DNA of 64,000 nucleotides from CBDFKJ01 sp965248805 (lineage in GTDB: Bacteria > Pseudomonadota > Alphaproteobacteria > UBA6615). Positions 7,984 through 16,956 of this stretch are shown here, in pieces (within the stretch, counting starts at the first letter, position 1; each line of letters begins with the position of its first letter). The position numbers and the translations under genes are program-made. The stretch covers positions 1-64,000 of the forward strand of contig CBDFKJ010000005.1 in NCBI GenBank assembly GCA_965248805.1, given 5' to 3'. Below the pieces are notes generated by a model, which saw nothing but the letters and a program-made list of their open reading frames with translations, was not told the origin of the DNA and made no database searches.

Positions 7984-8363
7984 TGGCGGCCTGGCCCGAG
8001 TATGCGGCGGTCGCGGCCGACGGCTACAGCGCCGGCCAGGACGGCGATGTCGCCCGCACGCCGTTCGCGGACGGCCTGATGCGCCAGGAGAAGCGATTCA
8101 CCGCGGCGCTCAGCGTGCGCCGTCTCACCGCCTATCTGGCCGACGACGATGCATATGTGCGCTTTCGCACCTGGGCCACCGAGGACGCTCACCGCTGGTT
8201 CGCCTGGGCCGACCCCGAAGACGGCCTGGTGCGCGAGGTGCGGGTGCGCGGCGGCGCCGGCGGCATCCAATACCAGGCGCTCGGCACCGGCAGTCGCCGG
8301 CGTTGGGTCCTGACTTGCGAGCTGGAGGGCTACATGAGCCGAACCATAGAGACGGGAGTCTGA
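7983..8363 (+). CDS. phage minor tail protein, unassigned
   Basis: 126 residues, starting at ATG 7983 and overlapping the tape-measure stop by 1 nt. It has aromatic-rich central strands (YVRFRTWATEDAHRWFAWAD) and a C-terminal RRWVLTCELEGYMSRT. In lambda-like operons this position right after the tape measure is held by the gpM-type minor tail protein, which helps build the tail tip. I infer the same general role; similarity at the motif level is weak. Confidence 0.6.
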   Translation: MAAWPEYAAVAADGYSAGQDGDVARTPFADGLMRQEKRFTAALSVRRLTAYLADDDAYVRFRTWATEDAHRWFAWADPEDGLVREVRVRGGAGGIQYQALGTGSRRRWVLTCELEGYMSRTIETGV

Positions 8364-8365
8364 TC

Positions 8366-8743
8366 ATGGGACTAAAGACCGAAGGCGAGAAACTGTGTTT
8401 CCAGGGCGGGCTGTTGTCGGCCACGGTGCATGTGGCCTTGCACACCGCCGACCCGGCGGCCGCCAACGAACTCAGCGGCAACAACTACGCCCGCGTCGCC
8501 GTGAATGCCGCGGATTGGACCATCAATGCGGGAAACGGGAGAGCCTCGAACACGAACGACATCCGGTTCCCCACGCGCACGGCTACCTGGAGCAAGCCGA
8601 CGCATGTCGGCCTGTGGGACGCCGCCACGGGCGGCGAGTTGCTGCTGTCCCTCGCCCTCGATGAGGCCGTGCCGGCGCCTTCACCTTCGATCGACGTGGC
8701 CTTCGACGCCGGCACGCTCATCTTCAATTTGAAGACCGACTAA
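8366..8743 (+). CDS. small beta-rich tail fibre-like protein (Gp80-like)
   Basis: 125 residues from ATG 8366, 3 nt after the preceding stop. Recognisable motifs are HVALHTADPAAANELSGNNY, then FPTRTATWSKPTHVGLWDAA and a terminal DAGTLIFNL. These belong to a widespread small phage protein often labelled tail fibre protein or Gp80-like, predicted all-beta. It probably forms part of the tail tip. It immediately precedes the repeat-bearing protein. Confidence 0.68.
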   Translation: MGLKTEGEKLCFQGGLLSATVHVALHTADPAAANELSGNNYARVAVNAADWTINAGNGRASNTNDIRFPTRTATWSKPTHVGLWDAATGGELLLSLALDEAVPAPSPSIDVAFDAGTLIFNLKTD

Positions 8744-8749
8744 CCGCGG

Positions 8750-9811
8750 ATGCCGGTTCGCCGTCTACGTCTCGCCGCTACCTTCAACGGCGGCCGACTC
8801 AAAGGCCGCGCACCGCTGCGGCTTCGGCGCCGCCTGCCTCTGGCCGCTACCTTCACCGACGCTGCGCTGACCGGCAGCGCCCCGCTGCGGCTTCGCCGCC
8901 GTCTACGTCTCGCCGCTACCTTCAGAGGCGGCCGACTCAGAGGCCGCGCCCGGCTGCGGCTGCGGCGCCGCCTGCCTCTGGCCGCTACCTTCAGAGGCGC
9001 GGCGCTGGCAGGCAGTGCCCCGCTTCGGCTGCGGCGCCGTCTACGTCTGGCCGCTACCTTCAAAGGCGGCCGACTCAGAGGCAGCGCCCCGCTTCGGCTG
9101 CGATTGCCTCTCGCCGCTACCTTCACCGGCGCGGCGCTGACCGGCAGCGCCCCGCTTCGGCTGCGCCTGCCTCTCGCCGCTACCTTCACCGGCGCGGCGC
9201 TGACCGGCAGTGCCCCGCTGCGGCTGGTCCTGCCTCTCGCCGCCACCTTCACCGGCGCAGCGCTGACCGGCAGCGCCCCGCTGCGGCTGGTCCTGCCTCT
9301 GGCCGCTACCTTCACCGGCGCAGCGCTGACCGGCAGCGCCCCACTGCGGCTGCTCCTGAAGTACCGTTACGACCGCGCCTTGCGCGCCAGCTCGCCGCTG
9401 GACCGGGTGCTCACCGCGCTGGAGATCCGCCATCCCGCGATCGTCGAGCCGGTGCGTGTGGTCAACGACGCCGACGATCACACCATCGAGGGCGAACGCT
9501 ACGTGCGCCTGCGCTTCGGCGCCCGGTTCGCCGACGACGTCGAGGGCCGGGAACCGCGGGCCGAGCTGGTGATCGACAATGTCGGGCGCGAGCTGACGCA
9601 ATGGATCGAGGCGGCCCAGGGCGGCGTCGGCGCCACCGTGCGCGTGATGCAGGTGGTCGACGGCATTCCCGAATGGGAGATGACCATGGACGTCGCCCAT
9701 ATCCGCCTCGATCAGGAACGCGTGACCGCCCGGCTCGGCTTCGACCCGCTGCTCGGCCGCGCCGCCGTGACGCTGCGCCACGATCCGCAGACCAGCCCAG
9801 GGCTGTTCTGA
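8750..9811 (+). CDS. DUF1833-type tail-tip protein with nine N-terminal repeats
   Basis: 353 residues. Residues 6-202 are nine head-to-tail repeats with consensus LPLAATFTGAALTGSAPLRL. Four copies are 23 residues long (with an extra RRR-type linker) and five are 21. Odd-numbered early copies carry an LRLAATFxGGRLRGR variant. Residues about 205-353 form the DUF1833 domain (ALEIRHPAIVEPVRVVNDAD through VTLRHDPQTSPG), a family found in the tail-tip cluster before the NlpC/P60 gene. DUF1833 proteins normally lack such repeats, so this is an N-terminal fusion. It overlaps the next ATG by 1 nt. Confidence 0.75.
   Translation: MPVRRLRLAATFNGGRLKGRAPLRLRRRLPLAATFTDAALTGSAPLRLRRRLRLAATFRGGRLRGRARLRLRRRLPLAATFRGAALAGSAPLRLRRRLRLAATFKGGRLRGSAPLRLRLPLAATFTGAALTGSAPLRLRLPLAATFTGAALTGSAPLRLVLPLAATFTGAALTGSAPLRLVLPLAATFTGAALTGSAPLRLLLKYRYDRALRASSPLDRVLTALEIRHPAIVEPVRVVNDADDHTIEGERYVRLRFGARFADDVEGREPRAELVIDNVGRELTQWIEAAQGGVGATVRVMQVVDGIPEWEMTMDVAHIRLDQERVTARLGFDPLLGRAAVTLRHDPQTSPGLF
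8765..9355 (+). repeat. in-frame tandem repeats, 4 x 69 bp + 5 x 63 bp
   Basis: Nine tandem units coding for a GCCGCTACCTTC-containing core. Units 1-5 alternate between two versions; units 6-9 are almost identical, which points to recent duplication or gene conversion. The complementary strand also stays open across the array because of the repeat composition. Confidence 0.9.
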
Positions 9812-10200
9812 TGCACTGGGCCGAAGGCTACGTCGGCCGTGCCTACGTCGAGGGCAGCTTCGACTGCGCGCACCTGGTGGCCAAGGTGCTGCGCGAGCGG
9901 TTCGGGCGTGACATCGCGCTGCCGTCCCATGCCACGGGTGTCCGCGGCCGCGACGCCCAGATCGCCGCGCTCAAGGGCACGTTCGCCGCTGAGACCGTCA
10001 CGCCCATAGAGGGCGACGCGGTTCTGATGCGCGCCGCCGGGCGCCGCCGCGGCCTCGGCCACCATATCGGCATCTGGTGCGATATCGCCGGCACACCGCA
10101 CGTGCTGCACTGCCTCAAAGGCATCGGCGCCTGCCTGCACCCGCTGCGGGCACTCGGCCGCCACGGCCTCGAAACGACAGGGGTTTACCGTTGGCTCTGA
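9811..10200 (+). CDS. NlpC/P60-family phage tail peptidase
   Basis: 129 residues from ATG 9811; an upstream in-frame start would overlap DUF1833 fully. The catalytic Cys is in GSFDCAHLVAKV (residue about 20), and the His is in RRGLGHHIGIWC. NlpC/P60 proteins at this position (lambda gpK C-terminal domain equivalents) cut peptidoglycan at the tail tip during infection. It lies between the DUF1833 and TipJ/J genes, the usual order. Confidence 0.85.
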   Translation: MHWAEGYVGRAYVEGSFDCAHLVAKVLRERFGRDIALPSHATGVRGRDAQIAALKGTFAAETVTPIEGDAVLMRAAGRRRGLGHHIGIWCDIAGTPHVLHCLKGIGACLHPLRALGRHGLETTGVYRWL

Positions 10201-13200
10201 GCACCGGCTCGCGCCGAGGCGTTGCGCCTGATCCGGGTTTCGTTGCGGCGGGGCAAAGCCCCGTTGCACGACCGGTGCATCGGCCCTGCACGGCGCTTGC
10301 ACGGCACGGCGGGATCACCGCCGATCTGTGGCCGCACCCGCTGACCGCCGAGCGCCGCGAGACCCGTATCCGCTCGCTCGCGCCCGGCGCCACGCTGGCT
10401 GATCTGATCGCCGCCGAATGGCCCGCGGGCGACATTGCCGCGGCCGTCAACGGCCGGCCGGTGCCGCGCGAGGCCTGGCGCGCCACGGTGCTTGCCGAAG
10501 GTGACATCGTTACGCTCCGCGCCGCCATGCACGACGGCGATGATTCCGATCCCCTGCGCACGATGCTCCAGCTCGCCATCGTGGTGGCCTCGATCGCGCT
10601 CCCCCATCTGGCGCCGGCGGGCTGGGGGCTTTTGACCGCGGCCGGCGGACTCAGCGTCCAGGGTGCGCTCGTCAGCGGCGCCATCAGCCTCGTCGGCGGT
10701 CTGATCGTCAATGCTCTCGTTCCGCCGCGCCTGCCCAGGGCGCCCGACGCCGGCGCCGCCGCGGCGGCGGCCGAGCCGGTCTACTCGCTCGCCGGCGGCG
10801 CCAACCGGGCGCGCCTCTACGGTCCGCTGCTCCTGGTGCTCGGCACCCACCGCGTCTTTCCCGACTTGGGCGCAGCCGAATACACCGAGTTCTCCGGCGA
10901 CGACCAGTACCTGCTCCAGATCTTCCACTTCGGCCTCGGCGCGCTCGACATCGGCGGGCGCAAGATCGGCGACACGCCGCTCGGCAGCTTCGATGAAGTG
11001 GAGACCGAGTTCGGCGATGCGCAGGGACGGGTGACGCTGGTCGCCGGCAACGTCGACAGCGAAGCCGGCGCCGCGCTCGACGACACCGGCTGGATCGAGC
11101 GCACCACCGCCGCGGATACCAAGCGGATCGGCATCGACCTCGCCGGGACGCTGTTCCGGGTCTCCGATCAGGGCGGCGCTACGCGCCACACCGTCACCGT
11201 CGAGATCGAGTACTGGCCGCAAGGCAACGAGAGCCTGAAGACAAGCCACACCGTCACCCTGTCGAACGGCGACACCACGCCCTATCGCAAGACGCTCGCC
11301 TATGGTCTTGCCGCGGCCGGCACCTGGACCGTGCGCGTGCGCCGCACGAGCGCGCCCTCATCGAACGAGCGCATCCACGAAGCCATCACCTGGACGGCGC
11401 TCAGGTCCTACCAGCCCGACACCGGCGACTATGCCGGTCAGACCCGGTTGGCGCTGAAAATCCGCGCCTCGGGCCAGCTCTCGGGCCGCCTCGACCGGCT
11501 GTCGGCGACGGTCGGGCAGAAGATCCCGGTCTGGGACGGAACCCAATGGAGCGCGCCGCAGGTCTCCGGCAATCCCGCCTGGCTGTTCCGCTGGTATGCC
11601 CGCGGCATCCAGATCGGCGGCAAGCCGGCCGCCGGCGCCGGGCTCGCCGAGACCCGCATCGACGACGAGACCATCAAGGCTTGGGGCGCCTGGTGCGACA
11701 CGCAAGGACTGCGCTGCGACTACGTCATCGACCGCCGGACCACCCATGCCGAGGTGCTGACGCTGATCGCCCAGTGCGGGCGCGCCAATCCGAGTTGGCA
11801 GAGCGGCCGCCTCGGCGTGGTGTGGGATGAGGCGGACAAGCCCGCGACCGCCCTGATCACGCCCGGCAACATCGTCGCCGGGAGCTTCGAGATCGACTAC
11901 GCCGGCGGCCAGACGGTCGGCGAGATCGCCTGCCGCTACATCGAGCCTGATCTCGACTGGCAATACAACACCGTGCGCCGGGCGGTCCCCCGAGCCGCGC
12001 CCGGTGGCCATACCGCGACCCTGACGCTGGCCGGCGTCACCTCGCGCAGCCAGGCCGCGGCCGAATGCAACCTCCAGGCCGCGCGCCAGCTCTACCACCG
12101 CCGCCGTCTCAAGTGGGAGATGGGCGCCGAGGGCCTGGCCGTCGCCCGCGGCGATGTCGTTCACCTGACCGACGCCCTGATCGACGGCGGCGTCGCCGGG
12201 CGGCTCACGGGCGGCACTGCAGACCGCCTCCGGCTCAACCGGCCCGTCACCCTCTCCGGCGCCGACGACTACCTGCTATTGCGCCTGCCCGACGGCACAC
12301 TCCACAATACCGCCGTCAACCATCCGGACGGCGGCGCCGGCGAGACCGATACCCTGGTGCTCGCCGAACCGTTGACGGACGCGCCCGATACCCTCGGCGC
12401 CCTCGGCGCCAGCCCGCTCGATACGCTGTGGCGGTTCTACCCCGGCGACGCGCCGCCGGCTCGGGTGCGCATCGTCGCCATGGAGCCCACCGCCGAGGGT
12501 CGCGTGCGCATCGAGGCCATCGACGAGGTCGAGGCCTATTACCGCGCCGCCACGAGCGATCTGACGGTGCCGTTGCCGATGGTCGGGCACCGCCCGCCCC
12601 GGGTGCTGCACATCGCGCTCTCCGAGACCCTGATCCGCATCGGCAACAGCTTTGCCGTCGAGGTCGCCGCTGCGCTCACCGTCGCCGGCGACTGGCGCGG
12701 CGGCATCGTCCGCGCAGCGCTCGACGGCGGCCCGTTGCAGACAGTGGACAGGCTGATCGACGGCGCCACCGAAGCCTCGTGGCGCGTGCCGCCGTCGGGC
12801 AGGCTCACGATCACCGTCATTCCGGGCACCGAGGCAGCGCCCGCCGGCGCGCCGTTCACCGTCGATTACACTATCCGCGGCAAGCTGGCGCCGCCGGGCA
12901 ATGTCGCCGACTTCCTGGTCGATGCCCTGGGCGACGGCACACGGCGCTTCCGCTGGACCCCGCCGGCCGATCCCGATCTCGCCGGCTACCGCATCCGCCA
13001 CGCCGAGGCGGTCGTCGGCGCCGCGGCGCCCGCCTGGGACGCCATGACGCCGCTGCATAACGGGTTGCTCACCTCGTCGCCCCACGAGACCGTCGATCCC
13101 GGCGCCGGCCGCTGGACCTTCGCCATCCGCGCCGAGGACACCTCGGGCCTGCTCTCGGCCGCGGCCGCCGTCATCATCGCCGAGCTGCCCGATCCCCGCC

Positions 13201-13889
13201 TCGGCGACGCCTTCCTGTGGGAATGCCCTTCCGCCCGCGGCTGGCCCGGCACCATCGAGAGCGCCGTGCGCTCCGACGACGGCCGGGACGCGCTGGAGGG
13301 CGCCGGCGCCTACACCTGGGCCGACCTTGCCACCTGGGACGCCTGGACCTCGTGGGCGCTTGGCGACGGCGACGACGGCGCCACCGCCATGACCTACACC
13401 ACCGAGGCCATCGACATCGGCGCCGAGGTGCCGTTCTCGATCGCCTGGGAGGCCGAGACGGCCGGAAACGTGACGCTGCAGTACCGCACCGCCGACACCG
13501 CTTCCGGGCTGGCCACCGCCACCTGGCAGGATAACGCGACGGCCATGCTCATGACCGCGCGCCACCTGCAGCTGCGCTGGCAACTGACCGGCGACGGCGC
13601 AACCATGCTTAGCCTCGACCACCTCTGCTACACCCTGCTCGGCACCGCCGCCGAGCAGAAGTTCCTCGACGCCGACACCAGCGACTGGGGCGGTTCGGCG
13701 AGCGGCGGGCGCGAGGTGCCGACCACGCTCGCGCGCGTCACCGATATCGACCTCACCCTGCAATCGGTCGGCGCCGGCTGGTCGTGGGTGCTCGACAACA
13801 AGAACGATCCCACCCGCATCAAGATCTTCGACGGCAGCGGCAATGCCGCCGACGCCACCGTCGACGCCGTCCTGCACGGCATCGCCTGA
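10191..13889 (+). CDS. TipJ/gpJ-like host-specificity tail protein
   Basis: About 1232 residues. The frame opens at 10077, but the first 38 codons overlap NlpC; I place the start at TTG 10191, just before that gene's stop. The N-terminal region has DLWPHPLTAERRETRIRS and a MoaD/ubiquitin-like segment (ADLIAAEWPAGDIAAAVNGR), then a hydrophobic hairpin (about 125-180) and the long beta-rich J core. Fibronectin-like segments lie near residues 890-1000 (PPGNVADFLVDALGDGTRRF). It forms the tail-tip fibre that contacts the receptor. Confidence 0.82.
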   Translation: MALSTGSRRGVAPDPGFVAAGQSPVARPVHRPCTALARHGGITADLWPHPLTAERRETRIRSLAPGATLADLIAAEWPAGDIAAAVNGRPVPREAWRATVLAEGDIVTLRAAMHDGDDSDPLRTMLQLAIVVASIALPHLAPAGWGLLTAAGGLSVQGALVSGAISLVGGLIVNALVPPRLPRAPDAGAAAAAAEPVYSLAGGANRARLYGPLLLVLGTHRVFPDLGAAEYTEFSGDDQYLLQIFHFGLGALDIGGRKIGDTPLGSFDEVETEFGDAQGRVTLVAGNVDSEAGAALDDTGWIERTTAADTKRIGIDLAGTLFRVSDQGGATRHTVTVEIEYWPQGNESLKTSHTVTLSNGDTTPYRKTLAYGLAAAGTWTVRVRRTSAPSSNERIHEAITWTALRSYQPDTGDYAGQTRLALKIRASGQLSGRLDRLSATVGQKIPVWDGTQWSAPQVSGNPAWLFRWYARGIQIGGKPAAGAGLAETRIDDETIKAWGAWCDTQGLRCDYVIDRRTTHAEVLTLIAQCGRANPSWQSGRLGVVWDEADKPATALITPGNIVAGSFEIDYAGGQTVGEIACRYIEPDLDWQYNTVRRAVPRAAPGGHTATLTLAGVTSRSQAAAECNLQAARQLYHRRRLKWEMGAEGLAVARGDVVHLTDALIDGGVAGRLTGGTADRLRLNRPVTLSGADDYLLLRLPDGTLHNTAVNHPDGGAGETDTLVLAEPLTDAPDTLGALGASPLDTLWRFYPGDAPPARVRIVAMEPTAEGRVRIEAIDEVEAYYRAATSDLTVPLPMVGHRPPRVLHIALSETLIRIGNSFAVEVAAALTVAGDWRGGIVRAALDGGPLQTVDRLIDGATEASWRVPPSGRLTITVIPGTEAAPAGAPFTVDYTIRGKLAPPGNVADFLVDALGDGTRRFRWTPPADPDLAGYRIRHAEAVVGAAAPAWDAMTPLHNGLLTSSPHETVDPGAGRWTFAIRAEDTSGLLSAAAAVIIAELPDPRLGDAFLWECPSARGWPGTIESAVRSDDGRDALEGAGAYTWADLATWDAWTSWALGDGDDGATAMTYTTEAIDIGAEVPFSIAWEAETAGNVTLQYRTADTASGLATATWQDNATAMLMTARHLQLRWQLTGDGATMLSLDHLCYTLLGTAAEQKFLDADTSDWGGSASGGREVPTTLARVTDIDLTLQSVGAGWSWVLDNKNDPTRIKIFDGSGNAADATVDAVLHGIA

Positions 13890-13914
13890 CGCTCAAACGA
13901 AGGAGAGAGGCTCC

Positions 13915-14577
13915 ATGGCCTGGCCCACCGACGACCTCGCCACCGACCACTTCGATGCCGGCGCCGACAGCCCGGCCGACGCCCGGCCCGTGCTCAAGCG
14001 GGTGATCGACTACCTCAAGGCGATTATCGCGGCGCTGGGTGTCGCAGGCGGCATCTGCGAGCTCAACGCCAACGCCAAGGTGCCCGACGGTCGCATCGGC
14101 CGCGGCGCCGCCGACGGCGTCGCGCCCCTCGACGCAGCGGGCAAGCTGCCCGTCACCCACCTGCCGGACGCCACCACCGACGCCGCCGGCGCCGTGCCGC
14201 TCGCAACCGATGCCGAGGCCGAGAACGCCTCCGGGACCGGCGTCCTCCAGGCCCGCCAGATCGCACTGCGCGCCGCGACCACAGGCCGGGCCGGCGCCGC
14301 CGAGCTTGCCACGACCGCGGAAGCGCTCTCCGGACAAGACCAGACGCGCGCCATGACACCCTCCGCCACCAAGGCGGCCATCGACGCCGCCATCGCCACC
14401 GTGCCCGGCGGTATTACAAACGTCCTTCTCGCGAACACGACCGGCCCCAACCAGGGACAAGGCAGCATTCTTGTTAAAACGACATACGCGCTCCAAAGAA
14501 GCGTCAGTGGCGGAACCGTCACCGTCACCTTGGTCAAGACCAATCACTATGAAGAGGAAGACGATGATGGTGAGTGA
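13915..14577 (+). CDS. tail fibre / collar-type protein
   Basis: 220 residues from ATG 13915, preceded by an AAGGAGAGAG Shine-Dalgarno at the right distance. The N-terminus is an attachment segment (TDDLATDHFDAGADSPADAR). The middle carries phage-fibre motifs (VPDGRIGRGAADGVAPLDAAG; TDAEAENASGTGVLQARQIA; TRAMTPSATKAAIDAAI). The last 25 residues become acidic and polar. It is the distal gene of the tail operon and probably a side or tip fibre. Confidence 0.72.
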   Translation: MAWPTDDLATDHFDAGADSPADARPVLKRVIDYLKAIIAALGVAGGICELNANAKVPDGRIGRGAADGVAPLDAAGKLPVTHLPDATTDAAGAVPLATDAEAENASGTGVLQARQIALRAATTGRAGAAELATTAEALSGQDQTRAMTPSATKAAIDAAIATVPGGITNVLLANTTGPNQGQGSILVKTTYALQRSVSGGTVTVTLVKTNHYEEEDDDGE

Positions 14578-14695
14578 TCAGCCGCCAGGAGTGCCCTGCT
14601 ATTTCGGCTCGTCGGCGAGATCGAAGCAGAAGAGCAATGCTATCGAACGCATGGTGGCAGGCGCGGCTAACCGGCATACCGAATTTCCAGCCTAA
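14564..14695 (+). CDS. small phage ORF after fibre gene
   Basis: 43 codons starting MMVSDQPPGVPCYFGSSARS, overlapping the end of the fibre gene by 14 nt. A tail-fibre operon often ends in such a small chaperone-like or hypothetical gene. There are no recognisable motifs and base composition does not decide, so this may not be expressed. Confidence 0.3.
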   Translation: MMVSDQPPGVPCYFGSSARSKQKSNAIERMVAGAANRHTEFPA

Positions 14696-14734
14696 AACAC
14701 GCCGGAAATCGGGGCGATTTTCCAGGCCATTTGC

Positions 14735-14770
14735 AAAGACTTTTGTCCCGATTCTGAAAGACTTTTGTCC
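14735..14770 (+). repeat. 14-bp direct repeat pair near prophage boundary
   Basis: AAAGACTTTTGTCC occurs at 14735-14748 and again at 14757-14770 (22-nt period). It is AT-richer than its surroundings and sits between the last phage gene and ribA, so it could mark a regulatory or boundary site. Confidence 0.5.
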
Positions 14771-14836
14771 GCTTACAATCATTATGACCGTCGCCCGGCA
14801 GATCGTGCCGGCCCCGGCTGATCAGAGTTGCCGCGA

Positions 14837-16087
14837 CTAGAACAGGTGACCGCTGCGGTCGCGCTTGGTGTCCAAGTAACGGGCGTTGTGTTTGTTGGGC
14901 ACGGTTGTCAGCGCCACGCGTTCGGTCACCTCGACGCCCCAACGGCCGAGGGCGGCGATCTTGCCGGGATTGTTGGTCATTAGGCGCACGCGTTTGTAGC
15001 CGAGCAAGCGCAGCATTTCCGCCGCTGGCATATATACCCGTTCGTCATCGTCGAACCCGAGTTGGGCGTTGGCGTCGACGGTGTCGAGGCCGGCATCCTG
15101 CAGGGCGTAGGCGCGTAGCTTGTTAGCCAGCCCGATGCCGCGCCCCTCCTGCGCCAAATATAATAGAACGCCACCGCCTTGTTCGCGCATGGCCGCAATG
15201 GCGCCGCGTAGCTGGTCGCCGCAGTCGCAGCGCAAGCTGCCCAACAGATCTCCGGTAAAGCACTGGGAATGCAGGCGTGTCAGCACCGCACTCTCCGGGT
15301 CCGGCTTGCCGATGACCACGGCCACATGTTCGGTGGCGCCGTCGCGCGGACGGAAAGCGTACACGCGCGCCGGCTCCGCATCGGCCAGCGGCACGTCGGC
15401 TTCCGCCACCTTGCTGAGGGCACGCGCGGCGAGCGTCCGATAGGCGCGAATGTCGTCCCATTCGACGAGCAGGAGTTCCTCGGCATTCGCCCACGCCGAC
15501 AAATAGGCCAGGCGAGCGTCGGGCACCGGGGCGATTATCGCCGCCGGCAACAATCGCGCCAATTTGGTCATGGCGATGGCCCCGAACGCCAAGCTGTCTT
15601 CGGCCACCGCCTCGAGGGAGATCGGCGGCGGCATCGAGGTCGCGTCGCCGGCGGTCGGATCGGCCAGGGTGTGCACCAATTCAGGGCTCAAATCGCCGGC
15701 GTAGGCCGCACGCACCATGCCCTTCACCTGATCACCGTGGCCCAACGCCTGGGCCCGCTGGCCGGTGAGCGCGACCGAAAGGCCGCGGTCGGTAAGTGAG
15801 CGCATGCGGGCCAAGTTGGCGCGATCGGCGTTCTCAGCGGCGAGCACCAGCAATGCGCCGCCAGCGCCCGCCAGCACGTCGATCGCCCCGCGTCGCAGGT
15901 CCGCGATCGCCCGCTCGACACCCAATAAGGTCGTCGACAGCGTCCAGTCGGTGCCCGCGGCGGTCGAAATGTCCTCAACCACAATCCGTTGCAACGAGGT
16001 CGATGCGTCTGGCCGCGTCGAAATAACGCGGATATGGTGACGAGCGCCAATTCGCGCCGCCGTTCCGTCCGGGCGCGGCGGTTGCAC
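14837..16087 (-). CDS. ribA: GTP cyclohydrolase II with RibB-like N-terminal domain
   Basis: 416 residues. The C-terminal half is a complete GTP cyclohydrolase II: the zinc cysteines are in SQCFTGDLLGSLRCDCGDQL (C-x10-C-x-C), the nucleotide-binding YLAQEGRGIGL follows, and the end NKHNARYLDTKRDRSGHLF is canonical. It opens GTP to 2,5-diamino-6-ribosylamino-pyrimidinone phosphate, the first riboflavin step. The N-terminal 200 residues resemble DHBP synthase but lack its acidic catalytic signature, as in many alphaproteobacterial RibA proteins. It is divergent from a cluster whose first gene is a RibD-type reductase. Confidence 0.88.
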   Translation of the reverse strand: MQPPRPDGTAARIGARHHIRVISTRPDASTSLQRIVVEDISTAAGTDWTLSTTLLGVERAIADLRRGAIDVLAGAGGALLVLAAENADRANLARMRSLTDRGLSVALTGQRAQALGHGDQVKGMVRAAYAGDLSPELVHTLADPTAGDATSMPPPISLEAVAEDSLAFGAIAMTKLARLLPAAIIAPVPDARLAYLSAWANAEELLLVEWDDIRAYRTLAARALSKVAEADVPLADAEPARVYAFRPRDGATEHVAVVIGKPDPESAVLTRLHSQCFTGDLLGSLRCDCGDQLRGAIAAMREQGGGVLLYLAQEGRGIGLANKLRAYALQDAGLDTVDANAQLGFDDDERVYMPAAEMLRLLGYKRVRLMTNNPGKIAALGRWGVEVTERVALTTVPNKHNARYLDTKRDRSGHLF

Positions 16088-16146
16088 TATAGCCGCAATT
16101 GGGCTTGAAACAATTACGCAGCAGAGGATCAGGGGTCTTGGAACCG

Positions 16147-16956
16147 ATGGCGGCTAACGGCAGCGGGGCGATCGATGGCGACAGCGATGATTGGCGCCGG
16201 CTGCTGGATTTTGCTGCAGCTTGCCGCGACGCGCCGTCCACTGCGACGGCGCCGTCGGCTGGGAACGGCGCGCCGGCGTCGCTTGAATTCTACGAGCCTC
16301 TGGCCGAGCGCGCGGCCTGCGGCAACTTCGTCGTCGCTCATCTGGGCCAGAGCCTGGACGGCCGGATCGCGACGGTAAACGGTGACTCCCGATACGTCAC
16401 CGGACTCGCCGACATCACCCACAATCACCGCATGCGCGCCATGTTCGATTGCGTCGTGGTCGGCGCCGGAACTATCCGCGAAGACGATCCGCAGCTCACC
16501 GTACGATACGTCAGCGGCGACAACCCGGTACGCGTCGTGCTCGACACCAACCGCAGGCTGGCCACGAATTACCGCGTTTTCGATGATGGGGCGGTGACCT
16601 CGTACTTGTTTTGTGCCGAGGATCTAGCCGGTGGCGACGACCGACACGGGGGCGCGCGCGTGGTCGGGGTTCCACGTTCCGGCAATGGCATCGACCTGGG
16701 CGCGGTAACCGGTTGGCTCGGGCAGCGGGACCTGGGTGCGGTATTCATCGAAGGCGGAGGCATCACCGTGTCGCGGTTTCTTGCCGCCGGTGTGCTTCAT
16801 CGACTGCAAATCACGGTGGCGCCGCTGATCCTGGGTTCGGGGCGGCCCGGCATCGACCTGCCGCAGATTGAGTCACTTGCCGAGGGTACGCGCGCGCGCG
16901 TCCGGCATTTGACGCTCGATGATGATGTGCTGTTCGAATGCCGGTTGAATGACTAG
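16147..16956 (+). CDS. RibD C-terminal-type pyrimidine reductase
   Basis: About 269 residues from ATG 16147; an upstream ATG at 16099 is possible. It has the reductase-domain features GQSLDGRIATVNGDSRYVTG, MFDCVVVGAGTIREDDPQLT and EGGGITVSRFLAAG. In riboflavin synthesis this fold reduces the ribosylaminopyrimidine with NADPH. There is no deaminase domain, so it is not a full RibD. The next gene overlaps its stop by 8 nt, and the operon continues with an MDR dehydrogenase, a PTPS-like protein, a glycosyltransferase and a methyltransferase, suggesting a pathway other than plain riboflavin. Confidence 0.8.
   Translation: MAANGSGAIDGDSDDWRRLLDFAAACRDAPSTATAPSAGNGAPASLEFYEPLAERAACGNFVVAHLGQSLDGRIATVNGDSRYVTGLADITHNHRMRAMFDCVVVGAGTIREDDPQLTVRYVSGDNPVRVVLDTNRRLATNYRVFDDGAVTSYLFCAEDLAGGDDRHGGARVVGVPRSGNGIDLGAVTGWLGQRDLGAVFIEGGGITVSRFLAAGVLHRLQITVAPLILGSGRPGIDLPQIESLAEGTRARVRHLTLDDDVLFECRLND

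Noticed and set aside
8740..9315. 191-codon minus-strand frame of repeated VAARGRTSRSGALPV units
   Set aside because: It is the antisense shadow of the in-frame tandem repeats in the DUF1833 protein; periodic GC-rich DNA keeps both strands open.
12276..13877. 533-codon minus-strand open frame across the TipJ gene
   Set aside because: Gly/Arg/Val-biased shadow of a GC-rich gene that has clear domain motifs on the plus strand; the same holds for long antisense frames at 2242-3237 and 16811-17848.
1..14577. Gene transfer agent cluster
   Set aside because: Only the holin is GTA-like; the lambda-type order with G/GT chaperone, DUF1833, TipJ-like tip and repeat protein fits a siphovirus prophage better.
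14696..14836. tRNA or attachment-core site at the prophage edge
   Set aside because: No cloverleaf or tRNA 3'-end sequence could be found; only the short direct repeat is present.
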